From NCBI GenBank assembly GCA_009829735.1, contig CM020619.1:4976083-5040082 (forward strand): a stretch of 64,000 nucleotides of DNA, written 5' to 3'. Of this stretch, positions 22,301 through 32,033 are shown piece after piece. Every line of letters begins with the position of its first letter. Positions within the stretch are counted from its first letter, which is position 1. This stretch comes from Pyropia yezoensis. Its lineage: Eukaryota; Rhodophyta; Bangiophyceae; Bangiales; Bangiaceae. Made by a program: the position numbers and the translations under genes. The notes under the pieces were generated by a model. That model did no database searches. It worked only from the letters and a program-made list of their open reading frames with translations, and was not told the origin of the DNA.

Positions 22301-25300
22301 AACAGGGTGAAAACAAATCAAAATGGCCGGATGGCCGCGGGCGTCCCGGGTCAACTGCAGGGACCTATAAACATCAAGGAATGGACGTTCAGCCCTGAAA
22401 AATTGAACGCCTTGACCAACCGCTTCCCTGCAGGCGATGGAGGGTGTACTGGCCTGATAGAGGTGGCACGCACCTCCTCGAGGGCGGAAAAAGTACCCCG
22501 TTCGTCTTTTGCCCCCCCACGTTGGGCCCGTGCAGAAGACCGCCCCTTGTCCCCACGTCATTCTTGTCGGCATCTGGCCGCAGTGCGGAACGGGTGGTCG
22601 TCATCCGTCCAGCACTGTTGCCAGGCCAGCAACATTACGCGTTGGCGTGGCAATTTGGGGAGGATGAGAGGGCGGCGGATTTTTTAACCTGGTGTGGGCG
22701 AGGGCAAGCACGCCCCCTCTCGGCCTTCGGAGTCAGGCTGCCGTTGTGCCGTCCTTCCATCGCGAGATGTATTAAAGCCCCGCTCTCTTTTGGTTCAGTC
22801 CCGTCTCCGCCTATTGATTGCGCTACCTCATGTACGTATGTACACACCTACATGTGTACGGTACCTTAGCAGTCCATGCGCTCATGAACGCACTCACAGA
22901 CTTTGGGGGGGAACGAGGGAACTACAGTAGTTCAGAACTGTTTAACAGTCTGTTTCTGCTCGGTGCCCCGCACAGCAGCAGCTGCTGAAACATCGTCTCG
23001 GTCATTCCTCATAGGCCCATCCACTGGTGTGGTGCCTGGCGCTCGCTCTTCTCTCGCACCCGTGACCCCACGTGAGGAGGGTGGAACCAAAGGCGCAGAC
23101 CACCTGTGGCAGGCGAAAGGCCTGGCAACCGACGAGGGCGAGGCGGGCGTACTGTAAGACAGCGCATGGGGTATCATGGGGAGAGGCATAAAGCCCTTTC
23201 ACCCTCCCGATTGGGATGTTGCAAGAAGGGAACCGTCGCCCCTCCCATATACCGTGCAAGTGGCCACTCGGCAGATCCGTGGGAGAGTCAACAATGCAGT
23301 GGCTTGCGCAAAAGAGGACGCGCAGGGCCCACCAGAGCACCCCCCACTGGGACGCGCCACTGACCAATACCGGGCGTCCGCCGTCTGTCCCAATCATCTG
23401 GAACGAATCAACCGACTCGCCTGTCCTTTTTGCGTCTCCCGCCCGACGGCCGCACAGAGAGACTCTGGCTCAGTGACGGAGTCGTTTGGATGTCGTTTGG
23501 ATGTCACATGCCCGCCCTGCATCATGCACATGATGCACCTGTGTGTCCCGGGAAGTCCCTACGCGCCACCGGGGGCTCCCCCGTGTGGCACACGACTCGC
23601 GGCTCTGCAGAAACATGTTGCCGTCCGAATTTCCGCATGCGTTTCGCCGCGAGTACACTCCTGTTCTTTCTGGCGGTGCCCGCTGGGTCGCGGCAGCGCG
23701 CGCGCTCTGGCCCATCTGGGCTATAGCAGCGCCCTCTTCGGTTGGTTTGTTACTGCTCTTTTGGTAGCAGCCGATTTGGACTGCTCATGTCGGTTTGCGG
23801 CCACGCAACACCTGTTCAGCCGCGCTTGCACGTACTGAGCTTGTGCGTTTTGCAACTTCCCCCCCCCCCCCACAGTCGCGTGCACAATAGGCCGGCAGTG
23901 TACTGTACATAGTGGACTGTCCTGGAATGCCTCATCGCTTCCTCATCGCGTCTGTTCCATGACATTGTCGGGGGTGGTGAGTTTGTACGCTGGCTCCACA
24001 CCAGTGCTGTCCATGTCGCCCTCCACAGCCGTATGAAGCGGTAGTTCCCCAGGCTCGCAACGAGTCCATCCTCGGTAGTGCGTGGGAATAACACACGGGC
24101 GACGCCACTATTGCATGAGGCGTACACCCCTTCCCCCCTCCTTCCTCCTTCCTAACGAAACAGTAGCCTCAAAAGGCGGTCCCTCTCAATCATTCACCGT
24201 GGTCGTGCTTTGCGCGTGCAACCGTGCTACGGCCGTGGACCCCACCTCTGCGCCCCACAACACATATTCAATCTTGTCTTCTTACCTCGTCTATTTTCTT
24301 TCAAAACCTGCTTCCCCCAGGCCGGATCGACTCGTTGGCGTGACCTGTGGTCCGGTCCCTTGGGGGGGGCGGGGCAGGGGGGGGCGTCGGGGGGTGGGCG
24401 CTGCGCGGGTGTGGGGGAGAGCGGGCGCGGGAGGTTCCCCCAAAGTCCTCGGCATGGTTCATTGTTGCTACCCCCTCCCCGCACGCAGGGTCGTGCCTTG
24501 TTGCCCTGCCGTCGCCGCGCGGCCATCGGGGGGGCGCCGAGATCCCTCAACGGGTGGATGGATCACGCGGCGGCACGGAGGCGGGCGCCGTGTCTGTTGA
24601 GGCCGGGCCCCCTCCGTCGGGCGAGGCCCGCCTGCAAATCCCCCGCCCGGCTGTCGCTGTTGCCCCCCAGACACGGGCACCGAGGACGGGGGAGGGTGGC
24701 CCTGCACCGGGACCTGTCAGCACCCGGGCCGTAAGCCATCCGAGTCGGGGACCATGGTCCCATTGGTCCGAGACGGGGGTGGTGCGGTAGGAGGAGATGC
24801 ACTCCCAACGAAAGCTTTAGCTAGCTAGCGGTGGGGCGCAGGTTCACTCCCTCGGGGTCCACACCCTGCCGGCGCCCCCTACACTTTTGGATCCCCGCGT
24901 GCCCTTGCGACAGCACACGAAAATGCCCACCAAATATATAGCCGCGGTGCCGCCCGCCAGCCCACACTAGCAGGGTTTCTCCCACGCACCACCTCCCACC
25001 CCCCCCTCCTCCACCGCCCCATATTCCGAGAGAGGGGATCCACCGCAGCTTCCTATAGCGGGCACGTTCCCCTCTCTCGCAACGCGCGCCCCCTCCTCGG
25101 GCAGGAGGGCTCAGGCGGGCACAACTTGGCCGGCGTGTTTTTGAACCTCCCCCGCTTGGTGCGCCGCGCCGCCCACGCTCTGCTGGGGGTGCCACAGCCC
25201 CTTCCGCAGCACGCGACAGGTTTCGCAGGGTCGCCGCGCCCGTGCGCGTGCCGCGAGCCGTCACGGGTCCCCACTCCTGCTGGGGCGCCCCTCGCACCCA

Positions 25301-26131
25301 CCCCCCCACCCTCCGCGCCTGCCCAAAGGGTGGGAGGGGGGGAGGAGTGGCCAACGGCGCGGCTGTCCCCCCGGCTGCGTCACCTCCCCCCCCCCCCCCC
25401 CCCACCCCCATAGGCACACGTGGCTGACGGCGCCCGTTTTTTTCCATCTGCACCGCTGCGAGGCCATTGTTGCCCGTGTCACCACCCACCACACCGTGTT
25501 GCTCCTGGAGCACGGAGCCCGCTTGGCCCCTCATCTACGTCGCGCTTCGGTGACAGGGGTGCGGTGGGTGGGACAGGGCGGGGGGGGAGGGAAGAGAAGA
25601 GCAGACGCGCCCGCGCCCGCAGCAGCAGCGCACCGGCCGCCCCTGCGTAACGAGGTGGCAGGAGCCCCCGCCGAGATCGGTCGTCTGCGCTCCCCCCCCC
25701 CCCCCCCCCCCCCCCCCCGACCGCCAAGTCAAGAGCGCGGTGCGCACGGACTTTGTGCCCAAGCAGCAAGGCCCACAGCCGCCACCACGCGCGTCACGCC
25801 ACGGTGGGTTGACCGCAGGGCTTGGGTCCACCGTTGAGGCTGGTCGCCACCGGTGGAGACGCGAGGTCCAAAGGGGGCCCACACCGCCACCGTCGCCACC
25901 GACCGTCAAGTCTGTCACCAAGAATTGGTCCGCGACCTTTCCTCTATGCCCTCTTGCTGCTCTCTGGCCCCTTTCTGCCGTACCCGCAGCCTGCCTCCTC
26001 CTCGTCCCCCTTCGCCCCTCCGTCCCCCCCCCCTCGCCTCAGACCGGCCCACTCGTGCTCGTCTTTTTAATCACCCATTCCCCCCCCCCTTCGTCCTGGC
26101 CCCCGCTTCCTTCACCACGGGGGTCCCGGCG
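19344..26131. other. 6.8-kb region between head-to-head bZIP paralogues; no recognisable gene
   Basis: Both bZIP genes are transcribed away from this interval, so it carries their promoters and leaders. GC is very high at both ends and clearly lower from about 21.4 to 24.3 kb. I found no conserved domain in any frame; the longest candidates (for example 23176-23838, plus) have no recognisable composition or motif. Visible structures are overlapping AT-rich inverted repeats at 21862-21892, two similar GTACGTATG...GGTACC segments near 21486-21512 and 22831-22865, and a C27 run at 25692-25718. A promoterless long non-coding RNA or lineage-specific protein cannot be excluded. Confidence 0.45.
21862..21892. 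repeat. Overlapping short inverted repeats
   Basis: AATTCAATG (21862-21870) pairs with CATTGAATT (21880-21888) across 9 bases. An overlapping pair, ATGTCAAT (21868-21875) and ATTGACAT (21885-21892), allows a second fold. The AT-rich palindrome sits in GC-rich surroundings inside the interval between the two bZIP genes. It could be a dimeric protein-binding site or the scar of a small element; nothing further can be said. Confidence 0.5.
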
Positions 26132-26644
26132 ATGGCGTCCCTGCAGAGGCCGCCCCACCTCCCACCCGGGGCTGGCGGGCGAGTTCACCCCCGCCCGTAT
26201 GCTAACGGTGGCGGCGGCGGTGGTGGCGGTGGTGGTGGCAGCGGCGGCGGCGGCGGCGGCGGCGGCGACGTCAGCGGTGGTGGCGGCGGGGGTGGCTGGC
26301 ACGCCCCCACCGCCGCCTCCGCCGCTGCCGCCACCCCCGTTGACCGACCGGTACCGACGTCTCTGCCGTGGCCGGGCCCCCCGCCGCCACACCTGGCAGG
26401 CTCGGCGGCGGCGGCGCCACCTACCGGCCACGACCGCCTGTACTGGCGGTCCCGCGAGCAGGAGGAGGCGGCGGCCGCCGCGGCGGCGGCGGCCGTAGCA
26501 GCGGGCGGGCGGCCGTGGTCGCCGCTCCCCGACCGACGGCGGGGTCACCCCGCGCCCCCCGCCGCGGTGCCTGCGCTCGTTGCCGCCGCCGCCGCCGCGG
26601 CCATTCGCGACACGGCTGGCGCGGCGGGCGCCGGCGCTGTCGAC

Positions 26645-26682
<38 letters not shown>

Positions 26683-27104
26683 GGGCACCGGCCAAGCCAA
26701 TGGTTGTAGCGGGGGGGATGATGGCTGGGCCGGTGGGGGTGGCGCCCGGCGGGCCAGCGGCGGCGGCAGCGGCGGCGGCGGCATGGACCACCCCGACAAC
26801 GACGACAGGAATGGCGACGGGGTCGCCGACGAGGGCAGCGACGGCGACGGCAATGGGGACGACGGCGGCGGCGCCGGCGGGGGCTGGCGGGTCAAGGCAG
26901 AGGGTGGCGTGCAGCCGCTGTCGGCCACCGCCGCGCGGCTCATCCCACTGTTGGCGATGGAGCTGGCGGCCACCCCCTCCGCCGCGTCGGCCGCCGAGAC
27001 GCGGCGGGAGGCGCTCGCCGCCATGGGCCGCCTCCGCACCGCCTGGGCACAGGCCGCCGCGACGGCGCCGTCGCCGTCCGACGGCGGCCGCCGCGGCGAC
27101 GAGC

Positions 27105-27141
<37 letters not shown>

Positions 27142-27568
27142 AGGCGGCGGTGACAGCGGCGGCGGTGACGGCCACGACGGCGGCGGGGGCGGGGGCGGCG
27201 GGTCCTCGCCCCCCCCCCTCGCCCCCCCCTCGTGGCCGCCGTCGTCGCCCATGCCCGGCCTCACCGACGATGAGCGGGCGGCGATGCGGGTGGTACTCAA
27301 CCGGCGGTCGGCTGACCGCTCCCGCTGCCGCCGCCGGTCGGTGGCGGCGGATAAGGAGGCGGCGGTGGCGGCCAAGGAGGCGACTATCGGGCGGCTGCGG
27401 GGGGAGGTGGCCCGGCTGAGTGGGGAGGTTGGCCGCCTGACCGCCGTGCTCCGCGCCGTCCAGGGGCTGCCCCCAGAGGCGGACGTGTGGGAGCGGGGGC
27501 ACCTGGGGGGGTGCGGGGGGGGGGGGGGGGGGGGCGGCGCGGGGGGGGCGGGGGGGGCGAGGTCCTGA
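26132..27568 (+). CDS. bZIP transcription factor (paralogue 2)
   Basis: Predicted nuclear DNA-binding protein of 478 residues and paralogue of the gene at 17451-19343. Low-complexity Gly/Ala/Pro regions surround two conserved blocks. The first is a helical segment at about 260-303 (PLSATAARLIPLLAMELAAT...TRREALAAMGRLR). The second is the bZIP at about 374-441 (MPGLTDDERAAMRVVLNRR). The basic signature NRRSADRSR matches N-x2-SA-x2-SR exactly, and a heptad zipper (IGRLRGEVARLSGEVGRLTAVL) follows. A short acidic stretch with DN/DG repeats (about 218-245) could be an activation region; this is inference. The ATG at 26132 follows a pyrimidine-rich leader. The gene is separated from LipB, in the same direction, by about 0.9 kb. 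Confidence 0.85.
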
Positions 27569-28466
27569 GCATGCACGCTACACTGCAAGTGCTGGCAGAG
27601 GGGGGGGGTGAGAAGGCCCCCCTGCATCCCTCTCCGGGGGGGGGCGGGGGGGCGCCCGCGGGACGGGAGACGATGGGCCTGGCTCGGCGGTGCTCGTGCG
27701 AGCCGCTGAGCACGACTAAAGGTGTATCCCGCGTAGTAAAACCTCTGGGTCACAGTGGGGAGCCGAGAGGATTTTGAAGGGAAACAACGGTATTGTCGAC
27801 GTCCCCGCCGCCCTTCCCCCCCCCCCCGTCAATCTCGGAGGCAGCGGTGTCGCGCTACGCTTCCGTGGGCGGCGCTCCGGGCCTTAGCCATACAAGAACC
27901 TCAGGAGAGACCATACAAGCCCCTCAGGAGAGAGAGAGAGCGGTCGAGAGATGCCGGAAAGGGGCACGGGGTGAGGGGGGGGGGGACCCGTAGTCGGAAG
28001 GGATGAGGAACGCGTCGGAAACGACGGTGTCCTGTTTGTGTAATATTCTGGTGCACTTGTGATTGTCTAGCGCAAGACGGATGGCCGACGCCGAACCAGG
28101 GGTGGCACCTCACATCGGCCGATCAGCCTGTGTGTGAACGGGGATGGAAGCGGGCGTCCTGCGTTTCTGCAACGACATGCGCTTTCAATCGATGTTGCAT
28201 CATGGTGTGATCTTGGTGAAAAATTACTATTGCAGTGAACTGCCATCAAGATCACACAATTCAATCATATGCCGCCACCCACCTAACCACGGCTTGTTGT
28301 GAAAGATATTGTGCAAGTACTAGTCCAGAGACACGTGGCCGACTGTGGACTCGCGTGCGTGGCCTGGAGGCCTGCTCCCATTCGGCCTCAGCTGCACTGC
28401 TAGATACCATCCCGTACGGATCCCTCCCCCCCCCACACCTCCCCCCGCTCCTTGCACCCTTTCATC
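27569..28466. other. Intergenic region upstream of lipB, with a 14-bp-stem inverted repeat
   Basis: About 900 bp between two genes on the same strand. No protein is visible. GTGTGATCTTGGTG (28205-28218) and CATCAAGATCACAC (28244-28257) form a 14-bp stem with one mismatch, and an inner GCAGT/ACTGC pair lies within the loop. The AT-rich section around this hairpin may be part of the lipB promoter or a small element remnant. Confidence 0.45.
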
Positions 28467-28706
28467 ATGTCACTGACATGGCTCTTCCGCTTGGCCGCGC
28501 TCTCCCGGGGTGCGGCCACCCCCCCCCTTGCCTTCCTTCCCGCGCCGCTCGCGTGTGGCGCCCTGCCCCCTGGCCGCCGACGTCGGCCGCCGCCGCGGCG
28601 GCGGGCGCTGGCCGTGGTCGCGGCCGCGGCGGCGTCGAGTCAGCACTCTGCCGCTCCCGCCAACCCCATGCGGCCCTGGCCAGTCATTCCCCCGCGGGCG
28701 GTGACG

Positions 28707-28738
<32 letters not shown>

Positions 28739-29834
28739 CGCGACGACCAAGCCCCGCGCCAGCGTCCGGGGGGGCGTCCTCCCCGGGAACAACGGGAGCG
28801 GAAGGCAGCCTGAGAGCCTCAACGCCGCCGCTGTCGCCACCGCCACCACCACCGCCACTGCCGACGCCGCTGCCGTTGCTGCCCCTGCCTCTCTCCCGTC
28901 CGCTGCTGACGGTGCGCCCCCCTCCCCACGGCCGGTGGAGCTGTACAACCTGTTGCCCCTTGGCCCCCTCCCATACGCGCCCGTCCTAGCCCTCCAGCGC
29001 CGCCTCGTCGACGACCGCGTGCGTGACGTCGCCGCCCCCGACGCGCTCGTGCTGGTGGAGCACGCGCCCGTCTACACGCTGGGGCGGGCGTCGGACACGG
29101 GCCATGTCCTCTTTGACGCGCCCGTGCGGGACGCCACCCGCCGGGGCGGGCGGGGGGGGTTCACTTCGGGGGGAGCCGCGGCGGCGGCTGCAGCTGCGGC
29201 GGCGGCAGTTGCCGCTGGGGGGGGGGATGCAGCTGCCGCCGCCCCCCCCCCCCCGCCCCCTCCCGCAGAGGTGGTGCGCACCGAACGCGGCGGGGAGGTG
29301 ACGTACCACGGCCCCGGGCAGGTGGTGGCGTACCCCATCTTTCGGCTGTCCGCCCCCCCCCACACGCGGGACCTGCACGTGTACGTGCGGAACCTCGAGG
29401 CGGTCGTCCTGGCGGCGGCCGCCGAGTGGGGCATCACCGGCGGCCGCAAGGAGGGCCTGTCAGGGGTGTGGGTAGGGGACGCCAAGCTCGCCGCCGTCGG
29501 CGTCAAGGTCAGCCGGTGGGTGACATGCCACGGGGTGGCGGTGAATGTGGATATGGACCTGCGCGGCTTCCACCGGATCGTGCCGTGTGGGATTGACCAC
29601 CACGGGGTGACGAGCGTGGCCGAGGTGCTGGCCGCGGCGGGGCGAGGGGTGGGGGGGCGGCGGGCGGCGGACGAGGAGGGAGTGGGGATACCCCCTTTGG
29701 CAGAGGTTGGTGCCGCCCTCCTGCGCGGGTTTGACGCGGTTTTTGGGGCGGGAGCGTACACGCCCATGGGGGCGCCGCCCGAGCTGGTCGTGCCCCCCTC
29801 TACCGGGGGAGGGGTGGGCTCGGGGGGCACCTAA
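28467..29834 (+). CDS. lipB: Octanoyltransferase (LipB family), probably plastid or mitochondrial
   Basis: Moves octanoyl from acyl carrier protein to lipoyl domains of 2-oxoacid dehydrogenases and glycine cleavage H protein, the first step of lipoate synthesis. Of 455 residues, about 1-155 are an Ala/Arg/Pro-rich extension with the look of an organelle targeting region. The LipB domain then runs from VELYNLLPLG (157) to about 435. Key elements are VLVEHAPVYTLGR, TERGGEVTYHGPGQ, the lysine in GDAKLAAVG (K340) and the cysteine in RIVPCGI (C374), equivalent to the known catalytic Lys/Cys pair. A lineage-specific Gly/Ala/Pro insert of about 45 residues (222-267) sits between DAPVRDA and the RGG motif; the same insert is recognisable in the decayed copy at 35.0-35.6 kb. 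Start is the ATG at 28467. Plastid versus mitochondrial destination is not resolved. Confidence 0.92.
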
Positions 29835-30077
29835 AGTTTAAGTGTCACCCACTATGCTCTTCTCGGCTGGCTCCTTAGGGGATGCGGGCCGCGGCAGGAG
29901 AGTTTGGGCGCGAGCAGCGTTTTCGTCTCGTGCTGCAGTCGTTTTCTTATTCATACCTGTAGAGAACGGCTCGTTGTGCCGAGCCCAGCTCGGATTACGG
30001 TGTCGAGCTCCGTCAAAGGACGCCTGGGGGGCCTGCAGAAAGGCCGAGAGCGACATTTTTTTCTACTGAGCGGTTGA
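29835..30077. other. lipB 3' flank
   Basis: About 240 bp between the lipB stop and the left end of the large inverted repeat. GC falls sharply here. No gene is seen. Confidence 0.4.
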
Positions 30078-31417
30078 GACACGGTGATAAATTCGCATCT
30101 GGGGGTGTATATTCGCACATTGAGTCGTCCGCGCCAGGTCTCTCCGCGAGTAGACGGGACGCTCTTGGCACGGGAGCGGCACATCTTTGTGCTACATGCT
30201 GCACTTCGTTGTGCTCACCACATTATGTGCTCCTCATCTATGTGTCTTTTCTATAGGAAAAACATATATGGGCCATGTGGTGGCCTCAGCCGTTGCCATT
30301 CATGGTACTCGCGGATCCGTCGGTTGCCCCGAGGTCCCATCGTCATCAGCTTCCTGTACGGAGAACTAACCATAGCAGCAGCTTCCACAACACACCTTCC
30401 TTTCATATGTGCAAAAAAAGCGGTGTGTTTATCTGGTTGGTAGCCCCAGAGAGCGTATTTTCTGTTGGTCTTGCTGGGAACAGCATTTGTCTTTGGGGAA
30501 CGTCCCTCCTACTATGAAGAAAGGCGAACAATGAGCACTGTTGTGGTCCATATTGTACCTCAGCATCCCTTTTTGCCTCTCAGAGTGCGTATGTGGTGCT
30601 CTCGGTGTTCCAGTACGTGGCCAGAGGCTCTCCCTGGGACACCCCGCCAACAGTACACCTCGGAGAGAACCAATGCAAACCAAAACCTCATACCTTGCCG
30701 ATGGCTCCTGCTGTGCCCACCATACATCCGTTGGCAACCGGTTTTTCAGCGCAGAGCCTCACAGGTACTTCATGGAAGCCCATGACACAGAGAGGGCCTC
30801 TTTGTGCATATGCGGGTCTTCCCGTTTTCATCTGGTTTGTACTGTTGGCGGGGTGTCCCAGGGAGAGCCTCTGGCCACGTACTGGAACACCGAGAGCACC
30901 ACATACGCACTCTGAGAGGCAAAAAGGGATGCTGAGGTACAATATGGACCACAACAGTGCTCATTGTTCGCCTTTCTTCATAGTAGGAGGGACGTTCCCC
31001 AAAGACAAATGCTGTTCCCAGCAAGACCAACAGAAAATACGCTCTCTGGGGCTACCAACCAGATAAACACACCGCTTTTTTTGCACATATGAAAGGAAGG
31101 TGTGTTGTGGAAGCTGCTGCTATGGTTAGTTCTCCGTACAGGAAGCTGATGACGATGGGACCTCGGGGCAACCGACGGATCCGCGAGTACCATGAATGGC
31201 AACGGCTGAGGCCACCACATGGCCCATATATGTTTTTCCTATAGAAAAGACACATAGATGAGGAGCACATAATGTGGTGAGCACAACGAAGTGCAGCATG
31301 TAGCACAAAGATGTGCCGCTCCCGTGCCAAGAGCGTCCCGTCTACTCGCGGAGAGACCTGGCGCGGACGACTCAATGTGCGAATATACACCCCCAGATGC
31401 GAATTTATCACCATGTC
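30078..31417. mobile_element. Giant inverted repeat: 579-bp arms around a 182-bp single-copy centre (foldback-like)
   Basis: The left arm 30078-30656 and right arm 30839-31417 are reverse complements of each other. Reading both arms side by side I see one mismatch (30082 versus 31413) and no indel, as the constant coordinate sum of 61495 confirms. The centre 30657-30838 is unique. GC is around 50 percent, far below the neighbouring genes. Each arm contains the same short frames, the longest about 119 codons, with no known domain and no transposase. A 4-bp GTTG lies next to both ends (30073-30076 and 31418-31421), which is too short to prove a target-site duplication. The structure fits a non-autonomous foldback element or a recent palindromic duplication. 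A palindromic assembly artefact must also be considered. Confidence 0.75.
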
Positions 31418-32033
31418 GTTGCGGCGCTGTGGGTTTTCTTTTCTCTGCGCTTTATCCAAGAGAGCCCTTCGCAATATCCAATATGTGCCCGCCCACCACA
31501 ATTGCAGCGTGATGTGATACAGGATCAAGCCGCGGCGCAGGTCTTACGAGCACGTTCGGATGAGATGAAGAGACCTGTCTCACCCAGAGGTCCTTCAGAT
31601 CCAGTCGTACGGACCCCGGAAGAGCAGAAAACGTCCATGACAGAATACACGACCGCAGTCCGCTCCGTCTCCACATGGGTGATTTCTGTGCCACGGCAAG
31701 AGAGGCAATGGGGCATTGTACCTGAAAGAGCACGGCTACGTTCGCGGCACGCGTCCTTTTCGTTCCTTCTTATGGGTTACAGGAAACGAGCTATGGTGCT
31801 TTCGAAAGCCTGTGACTTGGAGCTACAAGGGGTGGGTACAAACGTCTTCCACGGGCACTCCACGGGCGCTCAAGCATATAAATAAATGAAAGACGTTCAG
31901 CTGGTCGCTCGCGCCGGCGGTGCTGGTGATGGTGGTCGCTCTTCTCGCCGCGTCTCGCGTAGAAGCAGCGACCGCAGCCACCACGTTGTCAGGAGCGATT
32001 TCGCGAGCGCATCGCAAACACGACTCTGTTGCA
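31418..32033. other. Region between the inverted repeat and the cyclin-like gene
   Basis: About 620 bp of moderate GC. No recognisable gene, repeat or RNA. It probably includes the 3' flank of the minus-strand gene that ends at 32034. Confidence 0.4.

Noticed and set aside
23176..23838. 220-codon plus-strand frame between the bZIP genes
   Set aside because: No AUG-context support, no domain, no low-complexity pattern like real genes here, and overlapping frames of equal length.
30084..30443. A 119-codon frame present in both arms of the large inverted repeat
   Set aside because: Its duplication follows from the palindrome. Composition is not protein-like and no domain is seen, so it is not listed as a gene.
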